Shown one piece after another: positions 21,885 to 32,500 of a stretch of 64,000 nucleotides of DNA. Under the pieces are notes generated by a model. That model had not been told where the DNA came from and made no database searches. It saw only the letters and a program-made list of their open reading frames with translations. The DNA lies in assembly GCA_023653785.1 (NCBI GenBank), contig JAMKCH010001725.1, positions 62,001 through 126,000 of the forward strand. Reading direction: 5' to 3'. The first letter of the stretch is position 1. Every line of letters starts with the position of its first letter. This DNA is from Ophioderma brevispina (lineage: Eukaryota; Echinodermata; Ophiuroidea; Amphilepidida; Ophiodermatidae). The position numbers and the translations under genes were made by a program.

Positions 21885-23515
21885 ATATTTCTCCACACTT
21901 ATTGTCCAACGGTAGATTAAATGAATCCCCATCTATATATTTGGCCTCAGGTCTAATGAGTGGCTTTTCCCCTGCAAATTATCCTCCCATGCCAAGTGCT
22001 TCAAAAGAAAAAATTAAATCGGGCATGCTTGCCTAAACTGGAAACCCTTGTAGAGATTGACCCTCACAGCAGGATGGTAAAGCAGAGAGTGATTTATCTC
22101 TCTACTACCCAACCCTATAGACTGTGCTAGGGGATTTTTTTTATCTAAAGAATGTTTACCCTTCATAGCACAGACAATAGACAGCCTTGGACACTTGGCA
22201 TACAATACTACTATGGATGGTCATTCACCCAGGCCCGGGACTAACATCTGTTGTAACACCCTATTTGCCCATCCCCCCCCCAATTTTTTCTAAGTACTAC
22301 CAGTCAACTAGAAGACCAAATTTCAAACTAGTTTCAATGGATAGAGTTAAATCTGTAAATGTATTTACCCTGCTAATACCTCAATTCTAAGTATTCAAAT
22401 AAAATTATAGGTCTGATTCTAATGTGATCACATATCAAGGTCCAAAGGTCATTTTAGGGCCTATTTTTTTCTCTAACTGTTATGGCAGCGACACAGCGGT
22501 CCGAGGCCTGATGTATTTTTTTTAGCATTGTCGGGTTGAAATTGTGGAGGTGGACGTCGTGTGGGTGGCTGTGCTGTGCTATCTCTGCCCTTGTCCACAA
22601 TTAAGCTGGGTGTTCGATGTGCCCAATATTGATAATGGGGGTAATTGACCCTTTCGAGTTTGGCAAGCTATGTCGGTAGGGCTTTAAAGGCCTATTGTCT
22701 GTTAAAATACGTGTTCTTGCATGTTTTCAATCTTTACAATCTTGTATAGGTATATCTTGATACTTACACAAGTGCGGTTGGTAAATGACACTTTTTTCCA
22801 ATTAATTGATCACTGTCCGAAAAAACCGTGGACTACAATATATGGTTGTGACTTTTTCCATTGTCTGAGCGCATGCAATTAAATATAAATGCACCTATGA
22901 TACTGCCATACTGACGGGTCACATCTGCTACATGGTAATTAAAAGGCCATGACCTGAGTGCAAATAGCCTCATCCCAAACCCGCACCTTTTTTAGTGTCT
23001 GACGTAAGCTGCGTTTTTCTCAATTCCGCCCTGTGAATCATAGTGGATTAAGCGGTCATTTGGAGTATTTAGTTGTGTGGTGGTCGGGGCTCTGTGGGGC
23101 TTGCATTCATAGCGTTTTTGGCTACCTCATGTATCCAGATTGATATGGTTTATTTGGAATTTTATAAAACCGGGGTTTTTTGGGGAAAGGCTGTTTCAAT
23201 CAGTTTTGGAAAATCATAAAGTAGTTAAATCTGGTCATGAAACCTTTACATGTATTACCATAGCTAAGTTGATACCTGGTATATTCCGGTTCCGGACCTT
23301 TAACAATTAGGTGGTCAAATATTATACACTTAAATTGGTTAAATTAAATCTTAAATCAATGTTATATTATCTGGATCTTTATCTATTTTGTGTAGCACGT
23401 GTAGTGTATGTTTGCATGTGTCGTTCAAGAAGAATAATAAATATAAATGAGCAAAAAAAATCTTGAACTGGGACCTGTTCAAAATCAAGATGGCTGCTGC
23501 CACGCCCAAATGATC
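21885..23515. other. Interval without a recognisable gene
   Basis: Only short frames occur. A C tract lies at 22270-22281. I see no conserved domain. Confidence 0.4.
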
Positions 23516-23523
23516 CGTTGTTG

Positions 23524-23885
23524 TTAAAGGCCGACTCAGAGATTTCCTGATGAAGGGCGCCCTCATTTCCAAAAAAAAAATCTTGTTTTTTTGCATGTAC
23601 ATAATGCTTGTCCATATACTAATCACTGTGTGAAATTGCTAAGCTTAAATCGAATTCCTTCATAAGAAATCACACTTTGTTATAAAATTCCTCATGGATC
23701 CTGGATTTTTGTTATACACAGTATCCTATGGACGTAATACTACACATAATGGTTTACTGCACTCAAAACGTGGAACGAAAATCCGATTGATTCAAATTTC
23801 GGATTGTGCATTTTAGGATACTTTCTTTATTCTAGTCGACTATACTTTTCATTATTACACAAAAAAAATAATATTTTTTTTTCGA
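23524..23885. mobile_element. TTAA-flanked MITE, copy 1 (right end lost)
   Basis: The copy starts TTAAAGGCCGACTCAGAGAT and then follows the same order as the complete copy at 25690-26055 read in reverse complement: GGGCGCCCTCA, CATGTACATAATGCTTGTCC, ATCACTGTGTGA, TTAAATCGAATTCCTTCAT, ACACAGTATC, GTTTACTGCA, GCATTTTAGG. Its right terminus is degraded (GACATCTCTTGGGA) where it meets the ATGGCGGCC repeat. Confidence 0.75.
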
Positions 23886-23949
23886 CATCTCTTGGGATTC
23901 CTGACCTGAAACATGGGTATTTTTAGCCTAGGGGTAATGACAACTAGAT

Positions 23950-24480
23950 CATGACTTTACTAGTATTAGAGACTGGAATGTGGGCAAAAAAACGGTTTCC
24001 TATTGGCTGCTTATTGAAATTCAAGATGGCTTCCACATCCACAAGTGGGCCTATTGTTGTTATTAATGTCTTAATGGATTCCTGTACCCTGAAAACATGG
24101 GTATTAAATGCATATCATGTCTCTACTAGTTTCAGAAGAGAGGTAATCCAAAAAAAGCAACTTCACTTGGCGGCCATTTTGGAATTTCAGGTGGCCGCCA
24201 CAGCCACATGATCTAATGATTTGCAAACTGAGATTGCCATCCTTCAAAGGGTTATCTGGTGAACTACATTTCTAGTGTTTAAAGCCAAGAAATGGCATAT
24301 TATACGTTAAAATGGCGGCCATTTTGAAATCAAAGATGGCCACTGATACGCAATTTTAAAAAAATGCCAACATTGATTTTCTGTTTCTGTGACAGCTAAA
24401 TTTTAGAAAAATGCAAAAAGTAGCATATCTCCATAAAAAGCCAACAAATAGTAATATTTGAACATAGTGAACCTGACTCT
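23950..24480. repeat. Dispersed repeat with ATGGCGGCC motif, copy 2 (inverted relative to copy 1)
   Basis: Motifs such as AAGATGGCTTCCAC, TTGGCGGCCATTTTGGAAT, ATGGCGGCCATTTTGAAAT and TCCATAAAAAGCCAACAAA are reverse-complement matches to 3655-4150. Within this copy, 'CCTGTACCCTGAAAACATGGGTAT'-type and 'GCGGCCATTTTG' motifs recur, so it has internal repetition of about 150-170 bp. Confidence 0.55.
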
Positions 24481-24889
24481 TTAGGTAAATCCCGCTCGGG
24501 CTCTTCAAGAAACCAGATCAGATGAATTACCGAACCAATTAAGGTCCCTGAAATCCGTGCGACAGAGAAACGGGAGTAATATGCAGAGTGTAATCGTAAA
24601 TGCCTTTTGGCAAAGAATTTATCACCAATATAATTTTGTACTGATTTTTAATGACTGTAATAAACGTTTTGTTTGTAATAAGCTGTATCATTGACAACAA
24701 TGTAGAACATCTAAATCATTACGAATTATTCTCGTCACAAAAGATGGATAGTTGGATAGATAGATCTCTTAACTGCAGACGGGGTTGTTCCCAACGGCCC
24801 TGGGGCAAATTATTCATGAAAAGATAAACAGCAAAAATGTGATAAATTGTTAACAGCTCAAACATCGAGCAACGTCTGTGACAAGCTAA

Positions 24890-25625
24890 ATTTTCAACAA
24901 GTGGAAAAACCAGGTTTATAGACGAGAATCCAGGTTTTTCGATCAACAAACTTGGATTCTAGATTGAAAAACAGGTTTTGCGATTGAAAAACCTGGATTA
25001 TCAATAAAAGTTTGGTATATCGGTTGAAATTTAAGGTTTTTAGATTGAAAAACTTAAATTTTCTATTGAAAAAACAGGAGAATCCCAAGTTTTCAATCCA
25101 GGTTTTCCAATCGAAAAAAACCTGGCTTCTCGCCGATATACCAAGTTTCTATATATGGAAAACAGCTTCTTTCGATTCTTGATTCTCGACGAGGTTTTCT
25201 CGAAAACCCAGGTTTTCAATCGAAAATCCTGAATTATCGATCGAAAAACATTTTTGCCGAGAAAAAATCTAGATTCTCACCAATATACCAAGTTTCTATG
25301 GAAACCATTTCGACTGAAAAAACCTGGATTCTCGGGGAGGTTTTTTTCGGGTTTTTCAGTCCGGATTTTCGTAGTCGCCGATATACCAGTGGCCAGTCAT
25401 CCAGGTTTTCAATCGAGAATCCAGGTTTTCCAATCAAACAACCTGGATTATCGATTGAAAAGCTTGCATTCTCGCCGAAAAACCAGGTTTTTCTGTTGAA
25501 AACTTGGATTCTCAATTGAAAAACCTGAACTCTCGCCGATATACCAAGTTTCTATTGAAAAACAATGTTTTGTGATCAAAAAACCTAGATTCTGGTCGAA
25601 AAAACCTGAAATTTTCAAAACAAAT
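24890..25625. repeat. Minisatellite built on AACCTGGATTCTCG / CAATCGAAAA motifs
   Basis: Dozens of diverged short units alternate between TTGAAAAACCTGGATT, CAGGTTTTCAATCG and ATTCTCG-type words. A longer signature, GCCGATATACCAAGTTTCTA, recurs near 25133, 25282, 25378 (truncated) and 25535, which suggests a higher-order period of about 100-155 bp. Several frames on both strands stay open because the units lack stops. Those translations (GFSIENPGF-type repeats) are by-products. Confidence 0.8.
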
Positions 25626-25689
25626 ATAAATCGTATATCTACTACAATGGGATTAAAATTACTTGAACAGGAGATACGCACATCTCACG

Positions 25690-26055
25690 TTAAAGTCTGA
25701 CTCAGAGATTTCGAAATATTATTTTTTTTGTAATAATGAAAAATAGTCAACTAGAACTAAAGATAGTAACCTAAAATGCACAATTCCGAAATTTGAGATG
25801 AATCGGATTATTCGTTTTGATGCAGTAAACATTTATGTGTAGTCTTACGTCCCATAAGATACTGTGTAAAACAAAAATTCCGGATCCGGAATTTTATAAC
25901 AAAGTTGTGATTTTTATATGAAGGAATTCGATTTAAGCTTAGCAATATCACACAGTGATTAGTATGTGGACAAGCATTATGTACATGCAAAAAACACGAT
26001 TTTTTTTTGGAAATTGAGGGCGCCCTCCTCAGGAAATCTCTGAGTCGGCCTTTAA
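25690..26055. mobile_element. TTAA-flanked MITE, complete copy 2 (inverted relative to copy 1)
   Basis: The ends are TTAAAGTCTGACTCAGAGAT and, in reverse complement, TTAAAGGCCGACTCAGAGAT. The terminal inverted repeats are therefore about 20 bp, including TTAA at both edges (25690-25693 and 26052-26055). TTAA flanks are the signature of piggyBac-type insertion, although no transposase is present and the TIR does not identify the family. Length is 366 bp. Partial copies lie at 28814 and at 59409-59595. Confidence 0.75.
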
Positions 26056-26261
26056 GCGCAACAAGCTACGCGGAGGCTCGGCACATTCTTTGACCAATTA
26101 CGCATCACGAAATGAGGTTTGATGTTCCTTCTTACTGGCTTAAGCAGTCCACGCTTGCGTGTGTTCGATTCTGTCGATGTCCAACAAATTATTAGTCAGA
26201 CTGTAGGAAAGCGATAGACACCATTGGGACCTAACACCCATAAATGATATCTATCGCTATT

Positions 26262-26312
26262 CTAACAACCTTGGCTAGTTGGCCCAATTGGTAAGAGCGC
26301 CGTGCATGTTTT
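26262..26312 (+). pseudogene. 5' half of a tRNA-like sequence
   Basis: TTGGCTAGTTGGCCCAATTG followed by GTAAGAGCGCCGTGC resembles the 5' half of a tRNA with an A box (TGGCCCAATTGG), D loop and anticodon-stem start. No B box (GGTTCGAATCC type) follows within 100 bp. It is either a truncated tRNA pseudogene or the head of a tRNA-derived SINE. Confidence 0.4.
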
Positions 26313-27280
26313 TCTTTCAAAAATTACTTGCGCTGGCTATCTCTTTGGAAAGATTTATATACTACGGGAATCAAAAAAAATGTGCAAGGATTAAAGATAA
26401 TCTTGACCTTAATGCAATTACTATAATCATAGATTTGTTGTTGTTTTTAGAAAACACATCTAATATACTTTGATGCGTTGAAAAAATGAAAGAAATCTAA
26501 CCAGGATGCACAGGTCCCAAACATAGTAATTTCATGCTATTTTTACTTGACACACATTTTTGATAACTTTATGCCCCCTAGTATCTACCCTTTCAGGGAT
26601 ACCCACAAAAAAATTCACACAACCCCTTGTAAATGGGGGGTAAATTTATGCCCCCCTACAGTGAAGTATAGGAAACATTAACTTTGTTCTTATTTTTGAT
26701 TGCATTTTTGTTTTTCAGTCCTTAGAAGGGGGATTTGGTATAAAATTGAAGGAAATGTAATAAACTTTCATTTGCCATACATAAATTTGAATTTTTCTAG
26801 GCACAGGGTGTGTAATTACCCATTTAAATAGCCTATTTTTAGCACAATCTGTAGCGCCCTCTCTTGATCTTGGTGAAATGGCATACGGGCTGGCACACGG
26901 GCTGTGCCTACTGATTGCTAAATACTGTTGTACTGCGATGCCGCAGTCTTAGGCGTTGCACGTGATTATGTCATGACTATCCGTCTTTACAATCCTGAAT
27001 TGCTTTAATCCCATGAACATTGTTGTTCAAGATTGTCGAGGACATATTATTGGGGTATTAAAATGCGTCGGAATTTGCTTTTTTTGTCACCTTGTGTGAT
27101 ATTGTGACGACATTGAGGTTGGTGTAACTTGCAAGCGAGACTGCAGAGTTTGACGCTTTGAATGACATTGCTAACTTGATAAGTTACAAACATATCGGGG
27201 ATATAAATAATGATTCATATACGTCTTGAATCAAAGTGGAATATACCTTATATATCATTTTCTTATATGAAGATTGACTG
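26313..27280. other. Interval without a recognisable gene
   Basis: Contains GGGGGTAAATTTATGCCCCCC-like short inverted words near 26634-26656 but no gene or clear element. Confidence 0.35.
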
Positions 27281-27286
27281 TAATAG

Positions 27287-27322
<36 letters not shown>

Positions 27323-27355
27323 GGGGGGGGGGGTTATATTTGGGGGGGGGGGGGT
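27287..27355. repeat. Poly-G tracts
   Basis: Three G runs (about 34, 12 and 13 bases) are separated by a single T and by TTATATTT. Glycine-rich and proline-rich frames across it are artefacts. It may be a decayed G/C-tract MITE like those at 9341 and 44817, but termini are not recognised. Confidence 0.8.
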
Positions 27356-27394
27356 ATCGGATTTGGTTTGGTCGGGATGGTGCGCTGAGACTCC

Positions 27395-27870
27395 GAACCA
27401 TCAACCACGGCTTACCTAGAACACACGTAGACGGCATGCCGAACCGGAATTTCAATATACCGGAAGTGGAGCTTTATAAACGTAACACAGTGCGAAAAAG
27501 CAACCGAGTGACCGACAAAATCTTAAAATTATTATTTTTTCTAAGCACGATCGGACAACAAGGTTTGGTGAAAATAAATGTATATGTTATGGCTGTTGGC
27601 ACACGTTTTTATTCTGCGTTGAACTTGTTTGAAGAGAAAAATAATGGTAATTTTTGTACCACACTGTAAAGCCGAAAAATACACCGAAAAACGCAAAAAT
27701 TTTCACGATGAAAATGAGCCGAAATAACCCCTGTTCTCCGCATTTTTTGAAATTCCCGGTCTTCAAAATGTCAATGAAACAATTATGACAGTTTACTTTT
27801 ACAAATCCTGATGCCCCGGGTGATCTCCATTTCGTAAAAGGACGTTCTGGATCAAAATCTGACAATGGGT
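27395..27870. repeat. Dispersed 460-bp repeat, copy A
   Basis: This segment matches 34025-34500 in reverse complement. Shared blocks include GGAGCTTTATAAACGTAACAC (one arm of the match), GCACACGTTTTTATTCTGCG, TACACTGTACAGCCGAAAAA-type and AAAAATTTTCACGATGAAAA. It also shares ATGCCCCGGGTGATCTCCAT and TTTCGTAAAAGGA. No intact ORF spans it. The two copies are about 6.2 kb apart in inverted orientation. Confidence 0.7.
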
Positions 27871-28081
27871 GATCCTGCCAGATAAGCCAAATGTCCAGTA
27901 TCATGTGTACGTGCTAGGCTACAGTGTGGTTGCACATGCTATCTCACAGCTGAGATCTTAGTTGATGAAGTTGTGTGTTAATGTTCGGAGTTTTTTCAAA
28001 TTTCTTCGTCCAGAACTTATTTTATCAGCCCATAAGCATGATACAAACCTGGTTAGATTAGCATGTTTAATCAGGCTACCT

Positions 28082-28150
28082 CAGGTGCGGTGCCCCCCCC
28101 CCCCCATGTGTTTCCCCCTCTCCTATGATTTTACCCTGGCGCCGCCCCTG
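28082..28150. mobile_element. Very short hAT-like MITE (69 bp)
   Basis: The left end CAGGTGCGGTGCCCC and the right end, in reverse complement, CAGGGGCGGCGCCAGGG are similar inverted termini of the CAGxGGCGGCGCC type. Flanks are GGCTACCT on the left and GCACCTGT on the right, a possible 7- to 8-bp duplication with one deletion. The interior is mostly a C tract and CCCCCTCTCC. Confidence 0.4.
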
Positions 28151-28810
28151 GCACCTGTATTTGTTGTGGTTTTGGAACTGTCTAAACCATAGTCAATCTC
28201 AAGTTTCGAAGGTGAACTGGTCTGACTTTGTGCTGCCTTTCAGGTCCCCTTTTTTGAAGTCCTACACCCCAATAATCTTGCGCATGGCCCTGCATGGACC
28301 CCAAACATCTTTTCCTATAGTACTTGTCCCTAAGGCTTTTCCTTAAGAGACATGAGGACTTTTTTCCAAAATCGCCCCCAATTATTTTTTTTTAAAACCC
28401 ATGTTTTTTTTTTTCATATTTGGTAAGCTTTTCCAATGTATTAGTTCACCCCTGAAGTGAATAAGCCAATTACCAACAACCGTCTTTATGTAATGAGATT
28501 ATGATTTAGTAATTTCTTTCGTGCATGACAGAAATTCAAGCAGGGTGTTTCTATAGGAGGATTTACGAGAGCAGTCAAGTTCAAAACAAGGTTTTGTAGT
28601 TTTCTTTGTACTTGGTTTGTCCAATACACCTTTGAGAGAAATTTGTATCCTCAAAAAATCTCCTCCGTCACTTTAAATTTTCTCCAAAATTTTCCCCTCG
28701 ATTTTTTTTTAATGATAATAGAATCTCAATACAGTATTTGCCTCGATAGCCCCCAGAGCATAAGTTAGCTGCTTGGGCACTACGGTTAAACCATTTCTCA
28801 TTCTGCACAT
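28151..28810. other. Interval without a recognisable gene
   Basis: Short frames only, with several T tracts near 28387 and 28707. Confidence 0.4.
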
Positions 28811-28813
28811 TTG

Positions 28814-29010
28814 TTTAAAGTCTGACTCATTTCCCGATGAGACGCCTAATTTTCAAACAAATTGGCGTTTTTTGTACATACATAATGCTTGTCGCATGCG
28901 CTACTCACTGTGTTAAATAACTACACTCATATTGAAGTCTTTTTTTATAAAAAATTTTTTAGTTTTATAATTTTTATTATGTACATAAATATTTACCTCA
29001 TGAAAACGGA
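28814..29010. mobile_element. TTAA-flanked MITE, partial copy 3
   Basis: It begins TTAAAGTCTGACTCATTTCC and contains TTTTTTGTACATACATAATG, CTTGTCGCATGCGCTACTCACTGTGT-like sequence and a TTATAAAAAATTTTT block, in the order of copies 1 and 2. It breaks off within the element's middle. Confidence 0.6.
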
Positions 29011-29076
29011 AAGTCTGGATTCATCACTTACCTTTGACTGAAGCATTATATGGTAACTTCTTTAGTTCTTCACATC

Positions 29077-29265
29077 GGTGCCATAGCCAGCTTTTTTTGT
29101 TTTCATTGGGGCAAAGCGGGGGAACATCTTGTTCAGGGGGGGGCAAGCATATTTAAAATTGTTAGTAATAGTATATGGCCTATGTAAATCCCCAATTTTT
29201 CATGTGGCAAGCTTCCCCACGGGGGGGGGGCAGCTTCCCCCTGCCGGCTCCCCCTGCTACGCACG
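29077..29265. mobile_element. G-tract MITE, hAT-like (putative)
   Basis: Left end GGTGCCATAGCCAGC and right end, in reverse complement, CGTGCGTAGCAGGGG are similar to hAT-type termini in this window. Interior G and C tracts (about 29137 and 29220-29252) and the repeated words GGGGCAA / GGCAAGCTTCCCC match the style of the element at 9341. No target-site duplication was confirmed. Confidence 0.35.
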
Positions 29266-29599
29266 TTCTCCATGAGGGTTTTTCAAGTACTACACACAAA
29301 TTATATTTGAATCTCTAAATCACAGCCTTTAAGGATTCTAAAATTTCTCCTATATGGATTAAATCTGCATTCATTTGAGTTTTTTGTGTCAATTTCCCAT
29401 GTCAAATTTAATGGGTGGGCACCGTTTTTAATAATAATCAGCTTTTATAATAGCGCTTTATCACCGTAATCAAGCCTTGAAGCGCTGTTGCTTATTATTT
29501 CATAGCTGCCATCAAGAATGTCACTACCATTTTGCGATCTAGTTTTCAGTGGCCAAGTTCACATAATTAGCTACATTAGGCCTACTAAGATAAGATGGG

Positions 29600-29830
29600 G
29601 GATTTCCCCCAATTGTTTTTCTTGCCGCCCCCCCCCCCACCACCCCAACGATTTTTGGCAAAAATCATGCTTCGGTGCTACAAATCACCAATTTGGGGCA
29701 CACCTTAGGGCAATTTTTTGGACAAACTTGGTTACAAATATTTGGCCCCACACAAATATCACTTTTTTTCAAAAAAATTACTTTGCACACCCCCCCCCCC
29801 CCAGAAAAGAAGTCTGACACCACCACTACT
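29600..29830. mobile_element. Degraded C-tract MITE-like sequence
   Basis: It contains GGGATTTCCCCCAATTG, two C tracts (about 29628-29642 and 29790-29804), and AAATATCACTTTTTTTCAAA then ATTACTTTGCACACC before the second tract. The last pattern also occurs in the hAT-like MITE at 44817-45142 (AAATCACTTTGCTCC), suggesting the same family. Termini were not identified. Confidence 0.35.
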
Positions 29831-30600
29831 TCTAGTTTTTCAACTAGACTTGAATTTCCATTCTGAGGTTGATTGTGTTTTTAATTCCCTATATATTTTT
29901 TTGCCCATGGTTTTTTTGTATGACAATTTAATAACATTTTTTCTATTTTTCTGACAAAATCTAATCACGAATTTGTCAAATTTTTGTAATAATGGCTTTT
30001 AAGTCTCCAGTAAAAGTATCAAAACAAGACCATTCTTTCCTGTTTCAGCAAAGGACTTATGACAAACAAGAGTGATTTGCCTTCAAAATATTGGAAATCC
30101 AGAAAAAGGCAAGTCATAATCATTTGTAGGGTGTTTCCGCTGCGTGGCCAGGTGGAGGGATCAAAGTAACCTTCTAAAAACATTTTTGAGGTGAATCGGG
30201 AATTAAAAGATAAATAATTCATGTTAATTGCCCTTTTTCAACTCTTTTCCCTGCAACCGGGATATTTTGCCTGTTGATAGGGACATTTGTTGGTCACCTA
30301 CTGGGAACTTTTTTTGGGCAAAAACCCCTTGAACCACCTGCTGGCAATGGACCTGAGGGTGTGCATGCTTGAAACATTTCCTCTGTATGTCAAACATACC
30401 TACTGGCACATTTGTATAGAAAATAAACACACATTCTCACCTTTTTTCCTGTGACTCTTGCTTATTTTGCTCTGCTCATATTTGTTCATTTCACCATTCA
30501 CTTCTAAAGGGAATTATTCTTTTTTTAAAATTTCTCACAAAAAATTTGTGTTGAAATTAATGTATTTTTTTGTAATTTCATGTTTTCTTTTCTTTTTTTA
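29831..30600. other. Interval without a recognisable gene
   Basis: T-rich with short frames on the minus strand that show no known motif. Confidence 0.4.
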
Positions 30601-30614
30601 ACACCAATCCCCAT

Positions 30615-31320
30615 GCAACTGGCACTTATTGGCAGTGACAGTTATTTTTGGTGCCAATGAGTGCTGGCTGGACATTTAGTGAAAAAAAGATGACTTCTAC
30701 TACTGTTGCACTTACCATCCTCAGGATAGTGACTGCCAATGCATGCTGGCTTGGTATTTTCTCTCAGGAGATTGTTATACAAGCACCGAGTTGTGCCAGC
30801 TGGGCATTAACCTCAGAAGGCAAAACAATTTTTAAACATAACAACAAAAAAAAGGACTCTAACCCTAAAACTAAACAATCTCCAAATGCCTATGGAAGCT
30901 GGCTGAGCAAAAACTCTCAGAACTTTCTCTATCTTACACATGCACACACCCTCCTTCCAGTGTATGATTCGCTAGTCTCATACCTACTTTGTACCCATGG
31001 AAACTATCACCCAAAATACAAAAAAACCTGAATGACATTGAGTGCCAGATGGGCATATACCCCTCAAAGAGCGCAAAAATTGGACTGCCAAGGTGCTGTT
31101 GAGCATTTTTCCCATTAGGGAGATTGCAAAAGTTGGAACGCTGATAAGTGCCTTCTGGCATTCCCCCATAGAAACACAACTACCAACGGGGGGATGTGGG
31201 GACTAACACTTTTTCCAAGGAAAAACTTTCAGAGGGTACATTGCCCAAATTGGCCATTCGTGACTGCAGATGTATGCCAGCTGGTCGTTATTGTGCTGAT
31301 TGGGTGTTTAGTTCACAGAA
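30615..31320. repeat. Degenerate repetition of a TGCCAGCTGGGCATT-like word
   Basis: Words such as GTGCCAATGAGTGCTGGCTGG, GTTGTGCCAGCTGGGCATTA, GAGTGCCAGATGGGCATAT and ATGTATGCCAGCTGGTCGTT recur at irregular spacing of about 60-130 bp. It looks like a highly decayed tandem array. The reading frame at 30648-31031 runs through it. Confidence 0.3.
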
Positions 31321-31386
31321 GTTTTTAGGGGGATAGGGTTAAATCATTTCTACTGTGTGTGCCAGTGTGAGGAAAGAAACAAACTT

Positions 31387-31442
31387 TTATTTTTTTTATT
31401 TTTTTTATTTTTTTTATTTTTTTTATTTTTTTTATATTTTTA
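31387..31442. repeat. (ATTTTTTT)n microsatellite
   Basis: About six consecutive 8-bp units of ATTTTTTT, degenerating at the right end. Confidence 0.85.
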
Positions 31443-31950
31443 CTTTTTCTTTAGTGTATTTTTGGTCATACCACCAAACTAATAAATCAAAATTTTAAAT
31501 TGTGTTTGCTTTGCTGAGTCTTCAGTTCAGTTGGATAACTTATCAAATCATTCAGGCACATTCCCAGGAAATATTTACACTTATATTGCAAAAATATGAT
31601 ACTTTTTGGAAATGTCTATTTTCCCAAGAAGCAACTGCCAAAGTGTTTTCTAAAATGTGGATGTTTTTGTGTAGCAAAAGGCACACTTAACCTCAATGGC
31701 AAAATTTTCCCTCCAAATACCAAACTTTCCTGGAAGCTTACCCAAATTCCCCACCATTTCATGACATGGAAGAAAATTAAATTGGATTTTTAGTGATGTT
31801 TGTTGAATAGCACCCGAGACCAATTTGTATTATTTTTCCAAATTAAAAATATTAATACCAGTGAGATCTCAATTTCTTGTTTTGATAATTTTGTAGGTAA
31901 ACTCCCAGGGGGCCACTTGTATTCCAAGTGGATATTCATGCTCGTGTTGG
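31443..31950. other. Interval without a recognisable gene
   Basis: Short overlapping frames, none recognised. Confidence 0.4.
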
Positions 31951-31954
31951 CCCC

Positions 31955-32125
31955 CAGGACGTACCCCAAGCGCGTAATTTTCACTTACAGGAAAAAACAC
32001 CCTAAGCACGTATTTTGGGTTGATTTTGCTACCCTAACAGTATTTTGGTTTAATAATTTTTACTACCCTAACAAGTAATTTGCATGACTGGTTAAAAAAA
32101 TGCATCACCCTAAAGAGTACACAAC
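31955..32125. repeat. Short tandem repeat of an ACCCTAA..CGTATTTT unit
   Basis: Units of about 35 bp begin ACCCCAAGCGCGTAATTTT, ACCCTAAGCACGTATTTTGG, ACCCTAACAGTATTTTGG, ACCCTAACAAGTAATTTGC and ACCCTAAAGAGTAC. There are about five diverged units. Confidence 0.55.
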
Positions 32126-32219
32126 AGATTAATGAACCTAACCCCCAAACTGCTTTCTACCACCCAATTCTGATTAGTATGTGGCCTCCTGTACTATGGC
32201 TGGTGACGACAAAACAATG

Positions 32220-32500
32220 GATAGATTTTCAAGAATGTCCCTTTAATTGACCCACATGACCTTTTACCCCAATTGGGACCACCTCAGGGGCTTGTGTCAG
32301 TGCTTATACTGACTAAGTTTGTTGATCGTAGTATTTGGGTTAGCTTATTTGTGTAAAAAATCCTGAATGGGTGGATTTTCAAAGAATATCCCCTTTATCA
32401 GCCCACATATGCCCTCTCGATCAACCCCAATTTGTGTACACCACATATGACCCTTGGGCCAGATCCAGTGATTCTTCTGATCAGTTTGGCTTCAATTAGC
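32220..32500. repeat. Two units related to the 47.5-51 kb satellite
   Basis: Each unit reads like TCAAGAATGTCCCTTTAATTG, ACCCACATGACC, CCCCAATT, GGGCTTGTGTCAGTG and TTGTGTAAAAAATCC. The same order (TGCCCCTTTAAATCGACCCA, ACGTGAC, CCCCAATCTGGTACACC, TTGGTCAGTGGTTCTTCT) occurs at 48260-48540 and 50270-50540. The period here is about 135-150 bp. Confidence 0.55.

Noticed and set aside
24890..25625. CRISPR-like array
   Set aside because: Units are short, highly diverged and contiguous, without constant repeats and unique spacers, and the surroundings are eukaryotic transposon DNA.
26262..26335. Complete tRNA gene
   Set aside because: Only the 5' half is tRNA-like. There is no B box, variable loop or acceptor-stem partner.
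27210..27669. Glycine-rich ORFs on both strands
   Set aside because: They are produced by the poly-G tract. Downstream residues belong to the dispersed 460-bp repeat.
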